DNA from: Xenorhabdus japonica
Lineage (GTDB): Bacteria; Pseudomonadota; Gammaproteobacteria; Enterobacterales; Enterobacteriaceae
DNA length: 64,000 nucleotides
NCBI RefSeq assembly: GCF_900115195.1
Contig: NZ_FOVO01000005.1
Span: 62,001 to 126,000, forward strand
Reading direction: 5' to 3'
The position numbers were made by a program, and so were the translations under genes. The notes beneath the pieces were generated by a model. That model searched no databases, was not told the DNA's origin, and was given only the letters and a program-made list of their open reading frames with translations. Below, piece after piece: positions 48,951 through 57,537 of this stretch; within the stretch, counting starts at the first letter, position 1; every line of letters starts with the position of its first letter.

Positions 48951-49538
48951 TTAATGTGGCAACTGCGGGGTTGGGTGATCACAAACATGATGGGCTAAGT
49001 TCTGGCTAAATCCACTTATGGCATGTTTAGCTGCAAAGAATGCCGGATGAGCGACGGATTCAGTAAATTGAGGAATACCACAAACTGATACCATTGCAAC
49101 AATATCGGCACCCTGTGACTGGCGCAGGCTCGGCAAGAGTGCCTTGGTCAGCAGGATAGAACCTGTTATACCTGAATTCACTGTACTGACGATATCAGCA
49201 TCATGGTCACCTTCTCCTAAATGCCCTTCCAGCCATTGGGCAGCACTCAAAATCAGAATATCGACAGGTTGATTGTCTTGCAGCAACTGAGTGGCGAAAT
49301 CACTAACGGATCGGGCATCACTCATATCACACAGATAACCTCTGGCTATGCCACCCTCACGGCGAATAATTTCACATGTCGCTTCAACACTGGCTAATTG
49401 GCGGGCACAGAGATCAACATGTGCGCCTTCGCGAGCCAACCAAACAGAAACTGCTTGTCCAAAATCGCGCCCTCCGCCTGTCACCACCACTCGCTTACCT
49501 TTCAAAACACTCGTTACATTAACTTCATTGAACATCAT
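48951..49538 (-). pseudogene. SDR-family oxidoreductase, truncated and lacking the catalytic Tyr
   Basis: A 195-residue Rossmann protein; active SDRs are about 240-260. The cofactor motif TGGGRDFGQ has Asp where the family has Gly (TGxxxGxG). The active-site YxxxK is FFAAK, so the catalytic Tyr is Phe. The frame ends abruptly at CDHPTPQLPH, with the neighbouring frame reading HIKAVYFQGPTFKDLE, suggesting a frameshift near 48965-48990 and loss of the C-terminus. AGGAAAG precedes the ATG. An operator-like motif 105 bp upstream matches the one before hpaR. It may be a decayed or non-catalytic member of the HpaR regulon. Confidence 0.6.
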
Positions 49539-49642
49539 GTTGGCTTTCCTTATATCAGTGATTAAGCTGGATGAGGAAGCGTCACTCTGCTGGTCTGATT
49601 TATTAATAAGTTACGGTTTGGAAAGCCAACTTTACTTGAAAG

Positions 49643-49656
49643 TTTTCACTATAGTG
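49643..49656 (-). promoter_or_regulatory. HpaR-like operator upstream of the SDR gene
   Basis: TTTTCACTATAGTG (minus strand CACTATAGTGAAAA), including the palindrome CACTATAGTG. It is nearly identical to the duplicated motif upstream of hpaR (TTTTCATTATAGTG). Confidence 0.45.
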
Positions 49657-49933
49657 CAACTATTTTGTGCTATTTTTATATAATTTGAAAAAACTTTGTT
49701 TATGTTTTAAATACAAAAAGTTATCTCAGATTCCGTTTTAATAATTATTCAATAACATATAATTCAATAATATATGATTCAATTAGCTTTGCTATAGAAG
49801 TTTGAAGTTGCTTTAATTAATTTTATTAAATTCATCTGCTTCGGATTTATACTACATTTAAAATAACCAGAAAATTAATTCGTTATTAGATTTATAAAGC
49901 GCTAATACTTATTATATTCATGAATTTTTAATC

Positions 49934-50374
49934 TTATACCTCATCTATATCTTCTGGAGAATGATTTACGATAGAAATAAACTCATCTAATAAATCTAAA
50001 AATTGAGCTAACTTTTCTGGAGAAAAGGCATCCTCAATCTCCTTATAACTTTCTTCTATCGGCCCTTTTACCTGATCATAGTATTTCTGGCCCTTCGAAG
50101 TCAGGCTAATATGCAGCTTGCGCATATCATTTAAAGGCTTCATACGGCAGATAAGGCCTTCACGCTCCATACGTGTCAAAATACCTGTCAGGCTTGGCCG
50201 CAAAATATAAGTGCAACAAGATAACTCATGAAAATCAATAGAACGCCTATGTGCCAGTATTGATATAATACGCCACTGTTGTTCAGTTAGATTATAATCT
50301 TTCAAGATAGGCCGAAAGAAATACATAGCTGTGCCTTTGGCTTGAAGTAATGATATTGTCAATGATCGGTCCAT
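49934..50374 (-). CDS. hpaR: MarR-family repressor HpaR of the HPA cluster
   Basis: A 146-residue winged-helix MarR protein. LQAKGTAMYFFRPILKDYNL followed by TEQQWRIISILA, and LRPSLTGILTRMEREGLI (recognition helix and wing), match HpaR/HpcR. In E. coli HpaR represses the meta-cleavage operon until homoprotocatechuate or HPA binds. It is divergent from hpaG1 across 444 bp, as in the known cluster. A duplicated 18-bp motif 64-99 bp before its start is a likely autoregulatory operator. Confidence 0.88.
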   Translation of the reverse strand: MDRSLTISLLQAKGTAMYFFRPILKDYNLTEQQWRIISILAHRRSIDFHELSCCTYILRPSLTGILTRMEREGLICRMKPLNDMRKLHISLTSKGQKYYDQVKGPIEESYKEIEDAFSPEKLAQFLDLLDEFISIVNHSPEDIDEV

Positions 50375-50437
50375 AATTAAAGTAAACTCTTTTCAGTTAA
50401 ATCAGTTAGATATAGGATGAAATTTTAATTTTCAATG

Positions 50438-50473
50438 CTTTTCATTATAGTGATACTTTTCATTATAGTGATA
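50438..50473 (-). promoter_or_regulatory. Two tandem 18-bp HpaR-like operator units
   Basis: CTTTTCATTATAGTGATA is repeated exactly without a gap (50438-50455 and 50456-50473), 64-99 bp upstream of hpaR. A related motif lies before the SDR gene (49643). Confidence 0.6.
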
Positions 50474-50702
50474 GTGGCAACTTCAGATTTCATACAGTGG
50501 AATACATAAAGTAATAAAGATTATATCATGCTTATTGATTACCCCCTCATAAAAATAATTCAATATAAACAAGAAAATAAAAAACTCCTCGCTTAAAATC
50601 TTAAAAAGATAACCTAATAATGGTTAGATTTGATCTCAAATGACTTTATCAACAATATAATGGCAGATTTTATTGTATAAAAAACAACCGCGAACAAAGC
50701 AT

Positions 50703-50718
50703 TGTTACATAGATCACA
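50703..50718 (+). promoter_or_regulatory. CRP-like site of the hpaG promoter
   Basis: TGTTA-catagA-TCACA has one mismatch to TGTGA-N6-TCACA. It is about 100 bp before hpaG1, consistent with catabolite control known for the hpa meta operon of E. coli W. Confidence 0.5.
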
Positions 50719-50818
50719 ATTAAAATTAACAATTTATCTAACATATTGAAGATTATTACCACATGCCTTATTAATAAATCATCTTGCCATACGTCATTCA
50801 GGTTTCAAGGAGCTGTCA

Positions 50819-51451
50819 ATGAAAGGCACTGTCTTTGCCGTTGCCCTCAACCATAGTAGCCAAATCAGTTTCTGGCATGAGACATTTCACGAAGTACCTT
50901 ATAAATCCCTCCCAAAAACGCCGATTTGGTTTATCAAACCTCGCAATACCTTAATTAACTCAGGGGATGTTATTCCTTATCCCATCGGTGAAATGGTGCA
51001 AAGTGGAGCAACTCTGGCACTGTTGATTGGAAAAACAGCACGCAAAGTTTCAGTTCAGAATGCAGAACAATATATTGCAGGTTATGCATTGGCAAACGAA
51101 ATTAGCCTGCCAGAAACTTCATTTTATCGTCCCGCCATCAAAGAAAAATGCCGGGACGGTTTTTGTCCGATGGGTCAAATGATCAAGACCCATTCAGTGG
51201 AATCACTCGATATCGTGACCGAAATTAACGGACACGAAGTTGATCGCTGGTCTACCCAAGATCTTGTCCGTTCAGCACCAGAATTATTGGCAGCATTAAG
51301 TGAATTCGCAACTTTAAAAGAGGGTGATGCAATTCTATTGGGAACTCCCCACCAGCGCGTCACTCTCCATCCTGCCGACAAAATCACAGTCAGTGCCAAA
51401 GGTTTCCCTAATTTGGAAAATACGATTGTATTGGCTGGAGGTCAAGAATGA
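50819..51451 (+). CDS. hpaG1: HpaG N-half: 5-oxopent-3-ene-1,2,5-tricarboxylate decarboxylase
   Basis: A 210-residue fumarylacetoacetate-hydrolase-fold protein (PIWFIKPRNTLINSGDVIPY, YIAGYALANEISLPE, LLGTPHQRVTLHPADKITV). It corresponds to the N-terminal half of E. coli HpaG, which is one fused protein of about 430 residues. It decarboxylates the C7 tricarboxylate of the homoprotocatechuate route. AAGGAG precedes the ATG. The stop overlaps the next start (ATGA). Confidence 0.9.
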   Translation: MKGTVFAVALNHSSQISFWHETFHEVPYKSLPKTPIWFIKPRNTLINSGDVIPYPIGEMVQSGATLALLIGKTARKVSVQNAEQYIAGYALANEISLPETSFYRPAIKEKCRDGFCPMGQMIKTHSVESLDIVTEINGHEVDRWSTQDLVRSAPELLAALSEFATLKEGDAILLGTPHQRVTLHPADKITVSAKGFPNLENTIVLAGGQE

Positions 51452-52212
51452 GATACGCCAAAATTTTTTATCAAGGCCAAAATCTAAATGTCAACATTGA
51501 CGAACAGGGCAATATCCTTCTGCCGGATGGAAATACGGTAAGCGGTGACGAAGTTTTATGGCTTCCTCCCGCTAATGGAACTCTGTTTGCATTGGGATTG
51601 AACTATGCCGACCATGCAACAGAGCTGGAGTTTAAGCCACCGGAAGAACCTTTGGTATTCATCAAGGCAGCCAATAGCTTAACAGGGCACCGTCAATTTT
51701 CTGTTCGTCCTGATAATGTGGAATACATGCATTATGAAGCAGAATTAGTTGTCGTGATTGGTAAACCAGCCCACAAAGTTTCCAAAGAAGAAGCTATGAA
51801 TTACGTTGCGGGTTATACCGTTTGTAACGATTACGCCATCCGTGATTATCTGGAAAATTATTATCGCCCCAATCTGCGAGTAAAAAGCCGCGATACGCTC
51901 ACTCCAATCGGCCCCTGGATCATAGATAAGCAGAAGATTGCTGATCCTCATAATCTGACCTTGAAAACATGGGTGAACGGTGATCTTCGCCAACAAGGCA
52001 CAACAGCCGATTTAATCTTCGATATTCCTTTCTTAATCAGCTATCTCAGCGATTTCATGACACTGCAACCGGGCGACATGATCGCCACAGGAACGCCCAA
52101 AGGGCTGTCCAACGTTGTTCCGGGAGATGAAGTCATTGTGGAAGTCGAAGGTATTGGGCGTCTGGTGAATTACATCGTCAGCCAGCAGGAATATGAGGAG
52201 AGTTTGTTATGA
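51448..52212 (+). CDS. hpaG2: HpaG C-half: 2-hydroxyhepta-2,4-diene-1,7-dioate isomerase
   Basis: 254 residues of the same FAH fold as hpaG1. GLNYADHATELEF, EPLVFIKAANSLTG, MHYEAELVVVIGK (acidic metal ligands) and DMIATGTPKGLSN are the isomerase/hydrolase core. It isomerises the C7 dienol to 2-oxohept-3-ene-1,7-dioate. Overlaps hpaG1 by 4 bp and hpaE by 4 bp, so the three are translationally coupled. Confidence 0.9.
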   Translation: MRYAKIFYQGQNLNVNIDEQGNILLPDGNTVSGDEVLWLPPANGTLFALGLNYADHATELEFKPPEEPLVFIKAANSLTGHRQFSVRPDNVEYMHYEAELVVVIGKPAHKVSKEEAMNYVAGYTVCNDYAIRDYLENYYRPNLRVKSRDTLTPIGPWIIDKQKIADPHNLTLKTWVNGDLRQQGTTADLIFDIPFLISYLSDFMTLQPGDMIATGTPKGLSNVVPGDEVIVEVEGIGRLVNYIVSQQEYEESLL

Positions 52213-53675
52213 CCATGATTAACCATTGGATCAATGGCAAGAATATCGGCAGCAAAACCTATTTTGAAACGACCAATCCTGCTACAGGTGAGGTGCTGGC
52301 TGAAGTTGCATCGGGTGGGAAGGAAGAGATCGCCCAAGCCGTTGAGGCTGCCAAAGAGGCTTTCCCAAAATGGGCAAATACCCCAATGAAAGAACGCGCC
52401 CGTTTGATGTGCCGTTTGGGTGAATTGATCGACCAAAATGTTCCCGATATTTCTGCGATGGAAACTAAAGATACTGGTCTCCCTATCCATCAAACACAAA
52501 ATGTCCTGATTCCACGGGCTTCCCAGAATTTCAATTTTTTCGCTGAAATTTGCCAGCAGATGAACGGGCGTACTTACCCCGTTGATGACAAGATGCTCAA
52601 CTATACGTTAATCCAGCCTGTTGGTGTTTGCGCATTGATTTCCCCATGGAATGTGCCTTTCATGACAGCAACGTGGAAAGTTGCACCTTGTCTGGCATTG
52701 GGAAATACGGCTGTTTTGAAGATGTCCGAACTCTCCCCATTGACTGCCAACCGTTTAGGGGAGCTGGTGCTGGAAGCCGGAATTCCCGCCGGGGTGCTGA
52801 ATGTGGTACAGGGTTACGGTAACACCGCAGGCGATGCGCTGGTAAAACATCATGATGTGCGCGCGGTCTCCTTCACTGGTGGGACAGCAACGGGTCGCCT
52901 GATCATGCAAAATGCCGGACTGAAAAAATATTCCATGGAGCTGGGCGGAAAATCCCCTGTTCTCATCTTTGAAGATGCAGATATCGAACGCGCGCTGGAT
53001 GCCGCCCTGTTCACCATTTTCTCTCTCAATGGCGAGCGCTGTACGGCAGGTTCCCGCATTTTCATCCAGGAAAGCATCTACCCTGAATTCGTCAAGCGCT
53101 TTGCTGAACGTGCCAATCGGCTGCGTGTCGGTGATCCCCAAGATCCCCAAACTCAGGTTGGCAGCCTGATCAGCCAGCAACACTGGGAAAAAGTCTCCAA
53201 TTATATCCGTCTGGGAATCGAAGAAGGCGCCACACTGCTAGCCGGAGGCTCTGATAAACCTGCTGATTTGCCTGCTCATCTGAAAAATGGCAACTTCTTG
53301 CGCCCTACTGTATTGGCAGATGTGGATAACCACATGCGCGTGGCACAGGAAGAGATCTTCGGGCCTGTAGCCTGTTTGCTGCCGTTCAAGAGCGAAGAAG
53401 ATGGTCTGCGCATGGCTAATGATGTGGAGTATGGCCTTGCATCCTATATCTGGACACAAGATGTCAGCAAAGTTTTGCGTCTGGCACGTAGTATTGAGGC
53501 AGGCATGGTGTTTGTCAATTCTCAGAATGTTCGCGATCTGCGCCAGCCATTTGGTGGTATAAAAGCCTCCGGCGTAGGGCGTGAAGGTGGGGAATACAGT
53601 TTTGAAGTGTTTGCCGAAGTGAAGAACGTTTGTATCTCAATGGGAGAGCATCCTATTCCTCGTTGGGGCGTTTGA
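52209..53675 (+). CDS. hpaE: 5-carboxymethyl-2-hydroxymuconate semialdehyde dehydrogenase
   Basis: A 488-residue aldehyde dehydrogenase that oxidises the ring-cleavage semialdehyde with NAD. ISPWNVPFMTATWKVAPCLA, FTGGTATGRLIM, MELGGKSPVLIFEDAD (catalytic Glu) and LNGERCTAGSRIF (Cys about 279) are present. Starts within the stop of hpaG2. Confidence 0.93.
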   Translation: MTMINHWINGKNIGSKTYFETTNPATGEVLAEVASGGKEEIAQAVEAAKEAFPKWANTPMKERARLMCRLGELIDQNVPDISAMETKDTGLPIHQTQNVLIPRASQNFNFFAEICQQMNGRTYPVDDKMLNYTLIQPVGVCALISPWNVPFMTATWKVAPCLALGNTAVLKMSELSPLTANRLGELVLEAGIPAGVLNVVQGYGNTAGDALVKHHDVRAVSFTGGTATGRLIMQNAGLKKYSMELGGKSPVLIFEDADIERALDAALFTIFSLNGERCTAGSRIFIQESIYPEFVKRFAERANRLRVGDPQDPQTQVGSLISQQHWEKVSNYIRLGIEEGATLLAGGSDKPADLPAHLKNGNFLRPTVLADVDNHMRVAQEEIFGPVACLLPFKSEEDGLRMANDVEYGLASYIWTQDVSKVLRLARSIEAGMVFVNSQNVRDLRQPFGGIKASGVGREGGEYSFEVFAEVKNVCISMGEHPIPRWGV

Positions 53676-53782
53676 GCCATACGGTTTGAACAAAAGGTTT
53701 GAATAAAAAATTTGAGCAATAAGGAATGTAATAAATCTCAGCGTTAACCACGGATTGCCATTCTGATACCAAGTGAGGATTT

Positions 53783-54664
53783 ATGGGAAAGTTAGCGTTA
53801 GCAGCGAAAATTACACATGTACCTTCGATGTACCTGTCTGAATTACCGGGCAAGCATCACGGTTGTCGGCAAGGTGCCATTGACGGACACAAAGAGATCA
53901 GCCGGCGCTGCCGTGAAATGGGGGTTGATACCATTATCGTGTTCGACACCCATTGGCTGGTTAACAGTGCCTACCATATTAATTGTGCCGACCATTTTTC
54001 CGGCATCTATACCAGTAATGAACTACCACATTTTATCCGTGATATGACCTATGAGTATGACGGTAACCCCGAACTTGGCAGGATGATTGCGGAAGAAGCA
54101 CGTCAAATGGGGGTTCGTGCTCAATCACACGAAATCCCAAGCCTGAAACTGGAATATGGCACGCTGGTGCCAATGCGCTATATGAACAACGACCATCATT
54201 TCAAGGTGATTTCAATATCTGCCTTTTGTACTGTCCATGCGTTTGAAGACAGCCGCAAACTGGGAGAGGCAATTTTACGGGCGATTGAGAAATACGATGG
54301 CACAGTTGCCGTGCTGGCAAGCGGTTCACTGTCACACAGTTTCATTGAAGATCAACGTGCCGAAGAAGGCATGAACAGCTATACCCGCGAGTTTGATGAA
54401 CAGATGGATCACCGCGTCGTACAGCTTTGGAAAGAAGGTAAGTTTCAGGAGTTCTGCAAGATGTTGCCGGAATATGCGCAATATTGCCGGGGAGAAGGCA
54501 ACATGCACGATACCGTGATGCTGCTGGGTCTGCTCGGATGGGACAAGTATGACGGCAAAGTGGAGTTTTTAACGGAATTGTTCGCCAGCTCCGGGACAGG
54601 ACAAGTTAACGCGGTTTTCCCGCTGCCGGCTTATGTTGCTCATTCAGATCATGTTGTTAACTGA
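53783..54664 (+). CDS. hpaD: 3,4-dihydroxyphenylacetate 2,3-dioxygenase
   Basis: A 293-residue LigB-type extradiol dioxygenase, opening homoprotocatechuate next to its hydroxyls using Fe(II). PGKHHGCRQGAIDGHKEIS and VFDTHWLVN contain the conserved His residues, and ASGSLSHSFIEDQ the second His segment. GTGAGGAT precedes the ATG after a 107-bp gap from hpaE. Confidence 0.93.
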   Translation: MGKLALAAKITHVPSMYLSELPGKHHGCRQGAIDGHKEISRRCREMGVDTIIVFDTHWLVNSAYHINCADHFSGIYTSNELPHFIRDMTYEYDGNPELGRMIAEEARQMGVRAQSHEIPSLKLEYGTLVPMRYMNNDHHFKVISISAFCTVHAFEDSRKLGEAILRAIEKYDGTVAVLASGSLSHSFIEDQRAEEGMNSYTREFDEQMDHRVVQLWKEGKFQEFCKMLPEYAQYCRGEGNMHDTVMLLGLLGWDKYDGKVEFLTELFASSGTGQVNAVFPLPAYVAHSDHVVN

Positions 54665-54676
54665 CAGGAGAAAACC

Positions 54677-55078
54677 GTGCCACATTTTTACGCTGAATGT
54701 ACTGAAAATATTCGTGAAGAAGCCAATTTGCCGGAATTGTTTGCCAAAGTGAATCAATTACTGGCAGATACGGGCATTTTTCCGCTGGGCGGTATCCGCA
54801 GCCGCGCTATTTGGTTGGATACATGGCAAATGGCAGATGGTAAACAAGATTATGCCTTCGTTCACATAACACTGAAAATTGGTGCCGGACGCAGCCTTGA
54901 AGATCGGCAAAAAGTCGGTGAAATATTGTTTGGCTTAATCAAGGCACATTTCAGCGAATTAATGGCACGCCGCTATCTTGGCCTCTCTTTCACTATGGAA
55001 GAGCTCGACCCGGTGCTGAATTATAAATCCAATAACGTTCATAACCTGTTTCAGCAAAAGAGTGATGGTGATAAGTGA
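54677..55078 (+). CDS. hpaF: 5-carboxymethyl-2-hydroxymuconate delta-isomerase
   Basis: 133 residues of the tautomerase superfamily. PHFYAECTENIREEANLPEL follows the start codon and retains the N-terminal Pro (Pro2) that acts as catalytic base; GGIRSRAIW and HITLKIGAGRS also match HpaF. The start is a GTG at 54677 with CAGGAG upstream, 12 bp after hpaD. Confidence 0.92.
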   Translation: MPHFYAECTENIREEANLPELFAKVNQLLADTGIFPLGGIRSRAIWLDTWQMADGKQDYAFVHITLKIGAGRSLEDRQKVGEILFGLIKAHFSELMARRYLGLSFTMEELDPVLNYKSNNVHNLFQQKSDGDK

Positions 55079-55100
55079 CATAATTAAAGCCACTAATGTC

Positions 55101-55160
55101 TATCCCTATGGATTTCAAGATGCAGCCAATAAAGCTGCAACTTGAAAGACGAAGGGTATA
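55101..55160. repeat. 60-bp imperfect palindrome (intergenic repeat)
   Basis: TATCCCTATGGATTTCAAG then ATGCAGC pairs with GCTGCAACTTGAAA then GACGAAGGGTATA around a 7-bp loop (CAATAAA). The design is that of short palindromic intergenic repeats spread through Photorhabdus/Xenorhabdus-type genomes. It sits between hpaF and the dehydrogenase gene and could fold in the mRNA. Confidence 0.65.
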
Positions 55161-55183
55161 TTTTGTTGAATAAAGAGGAAACT

Positions 55184-56641
55184 ATGACAAGTAATTTGGA
55201 TATATCATTACTGCGCCAACAGGCTTATATCAATGGTCAATGGATTGATGCGAAAAATAAAGCGACCTTTGAAGTCACCAATCCTGCTAATGGTGAAGTA
55301 ATTGCGAATGTCAGTGATATGGGAACCCAAGAGACACAATGTGCCATTGAAGCGGCTCAAAATGCTCTTCCTGCATGGCGGTCACTGACTGCCAAACAGC
55401 GTAGCCAAAAGCTCAAGCAATGGTTCCATCTGATTATGGAAAACCAAACTGCCTTGGCTGAAATAATGAGTACAGAACAGGGTAAATCCCATGCCGAAGC
55501 CATGGGAGAGATTGCTTACGGTGCCAGTTTTATCGAATGGTTCGCGGAAGAAGCCAAACGCATTTACGGTGAAACTCTCCCTTCCCCAATGCCGGGACGT
55601 CGCCTTGCAACTATTAAACAACCCATTGGTGTTGTTGCCGCTATTACACCTTGGAATTTCCCCAATGCGATGATTACCCGCAAAGTTGGTCCGGCACTAG
55701 CTGCGGGCTGTACCGTGGTTCTGAAACCTGCGGCTGAAACGCCACTCTCTGCGTTGGCATTGGCTGTATTGGCAGAACAGGCTGGTATTCCTGCGGGCGT
55801 ACTGAATATCGTAACGGGAATAGATGCCAAAGCGATTGGTGAAGTGCTGACGTCAAGTTCTATCGTGCGTAAGCTTTCGTTCACCGGCTCTACGCGTGTT
55901 GGCAAGTTATTGATGGCACAAAGTGCCGATACCGTGAAAAAACTCTCCCTCGAACTGGGTGGCAACGCACCTTTTATTGTGTTTGATGATGCCGATCTTG
56001 ATGCCGCAGTGGAAGGCGCGATGGCAGCTAAATTCCGTAACAGTGGGCAAACTTGTGTCTGTGCCAACCGCATTCTGGTACAGGAAGGCATTTACGATGC
56101 TTTTGCCGAACGTCTGACGCAAGCCGTGAAACAGCTTCATGTCGGGCCAGCCATTGAGCTTGCGTCACAACAAGGCCCTCTGATTAATCAAGCAGCAGTA
56201 GAAAAAGTACAAGCACACATCAATGATGCTGTTTCCAACGGCGCACGTATTCTGGTTGGTGGTAAACCCCATGCTTTGGGTGGCCTGTTCTTTGAACCAA
56301 CAGTACTGGCGGATGTTACCGAATCTATGCAAGTTGCCCACGAAGAAACCTTCGGCCCCCTGGCACCACTGTTCAAATTCTGTGATGAGGCTGAAGCCAT
56401 TCGCATCGCCAACGACACTGAATTTGGTTTGGCTGCTTACTTCTATTCCCGTGATATTGGCCGGATTTATCGGGTAGCGGAAGCATTGGAAAGTGGCATG
56501 GTCGGCATCAATGAAGGTTTGATCTCCAACGAAATCGCACCATTTGGCGGTATTAAGCAATCAGGGCTGGGACGCGAAGGTTCACGTTACGGTATTGAAG
56601 ATTATCTGGAAGTGAAATACCTCTGTTTTGGAGGACTATAA
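55184..56641 (+). CDS. Succinate-semialdehyde dehydrogenase-like enzyme in the hpa operon
   Basis: A 485-residue aldehyde dehydrogenase close to GabD/Sad enzymes: ITPWNFPNAMITRKVGPALA, TGSTRVGKLLM, LELGGNAPFIVFDDAD (catalytic Glu), NSGQTCVCANRI (Cys about 291), IAPFGGIKQSGLGREGS. The pathway ends with pyruvate and succinic semialdehyde, so this enzyme would complete it to succinate. It is not part of the E. coli W hpa operon. I use the ATG at 55184 with AGAGGAA ahead; the longer frame from 55142 would start inside the palindromic repeat. Confidence 0.85.
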   Translation: MTSNLDISLLRQQAYINGQWIDAKNKATFEVTNPANGEVIANVSDMGTQETQCAIEAAQNALPAWRSLTAKQRSQKLKQWFHLIMENQTALAEIMSTEQGKSHAEAMGEIAYGASFIEWFAEEAKRIYGETLPSPMPGRRLATIKQPIGVVAAITPWNFPNAMITRKVGPALAAGCTVVLKPAAETPLSALALAVLAEQAGIPAGVLNIVTGIDAKAIGEVLTSSSIVRKLSFTGSTRVGKLLMAQSADTVKKLSLELGGNAPFIVFDDADLDAAVEGAMAAKFRNSGQTCVCANRILVQEGIYDAFAERLTQAVKQLHVGPAIELASQQGPLINQAAVEKVQAHINDAVSNGARILVGGKPHALGGLFFEPTVLADVTESMQVAHEETFGPLAPLFKFCDEAEAIRIANDTEFGLAAYFYSRDIGRIYRVAEALESGMVGINEGLISNEIAPFGGIKQSGLGREGSRYGIEDYLEVKYLCFGGL

Positions 56642-56679
56642 GCTTTTGGAGGACTATAAGCTTTTGGAGGACTATAAGC
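56626..56679 (+). repeat. Three perfect 18-bp repeats carrying Shine-Dalgarno sites
   Basis: TTTTGGAGGACTATAAGC occurs three times head-to-tail (56626, 56644, 56662). The first copy is the last codons and stop of the dehydrogenase gene. Each copy includes GGAGG and the same in-frame TAA. A further AAAGGAG at 56681-56687 is the actual ribosome site of hpaH. Confidence 0.85.
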
Positions 56680-56698
56680 TAAAGGAGCTTAACACCCT

Positions 56699-57502
56699 AT
56701 GCTACAGCAAGAAGTCGTATCTCTCGTTGCACGCCGTTTACATCAGGCAGAGAAAAACCGTGAGCAAATCCGACAAATCTCACTGGATTATCCAGAGATA
56801 ACTATTGAGGATGCTTACGCCATTCAACGTGAATGGGTGGATTTGAAAATCAGGGAAGGCCTGATTCTGAAAGGGCACAAGATCGGTCTGACATCCAAGG
56901 CTATGCAAGCCAGTTCACAGATTGATGAACCGGATTATGGGGCCTTGCTGGATGATATGTTTTTTCAAGACGGCAGTAACATTCCTTGCGAACGTTTTAT
57001 TGTGCCACGCATTGAGGTAGAGCTGGCCTTTGTGCTGGCAAAGCCCCTGCGTGGGCCAAACTGTACGCTGTTTGATGTTTATAACGCGACAGATTATGTC
57101 ATTCCGGCACTGGAATTGATCGATGCCCGCTGCCACAACATTGATCCCGATACTCAGCGTCCGCGCAAAGTATTCGATACGATTTCTGACAATGCCGCCA
57201 ACGGTGGAGTGATTCTTGGGGGACGGCCGATCAAGCCAGATGAACTTGATCTACGCTGGGTCAGTGCCCTGCTCTACCGCAATGGAGTGATCGAAGAATC
57301 CGGCGTGGCAGCAGCGGTTCTCAATCATCCTGCCAATGGTGTGGCATGGCTTGCCAACAAACTGGCCCCGCATGGTGTCGAGCTTGAAGCGGGTCAGATT
57401 ATTCTGGCCGGTTCCTTTACCCGCCCTATTCCTGCACGCAAAGGTGATACCTTCCATGTGGATTATGGCGTATTAGGGTCAATTAGCTGTCACTTTGTTT
57501 AA
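56699..57502 (+). CDS. hpaH: 2-oxo-hept-3-ene-1,7-dioate hydratase
   Basis: A 267-residue member of the MhpD/HpaH hydratase family. [40 protein letters not shown] and [20 protein letters not shown] are typical. It hydrates the C7 oxo-enoate to the aldolase substrate. AAAGGAG at 56681-56687 is the likely ribosome site, though 11 bases from the ATG. Confidence 0.92.
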   Translation: MLQQEVVSLVARRLHQAEKNREQIRQISLDYPEITIEDAYAIQREWVDLKIREGLILKGHKIGLTSKAMQASSQIDEPDYGALLDDMFFQDGSNIPCERFIVPRIEVELAFVLAKPLRGPNCTLFDVYNATDYVIPALELIDARCHNIDPDTQRPRKVFDTISDNAANGGVILGGRPIKPDELDLRWVSALLYRNGVIEESGVAAAVLNHPANGVAWLANKLAPHGVELEAGQIILAGSFTRPIPARKGDTFHVDYGVLGSISCHFV

Positions 57503-57537
57503 CGTCTTCCGAGATATAAGGTCTATTGAGGTGAATC

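Larger units (their letters stand above)
50375..50818. other. hpaR-hpaG1 divergent control region
   Basis: 444 bp, AT-rich, no ORF. It holds the duplicated HpaR-like motif (50438-50473) on the hpaR side and a CRP-like site (50703-50718) on the hpaG1 side. In E. coli W the equivalent region binds HpaR, CRP and IHF; the CRP and HpaR parts are visible here. Confidence 0.6.
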
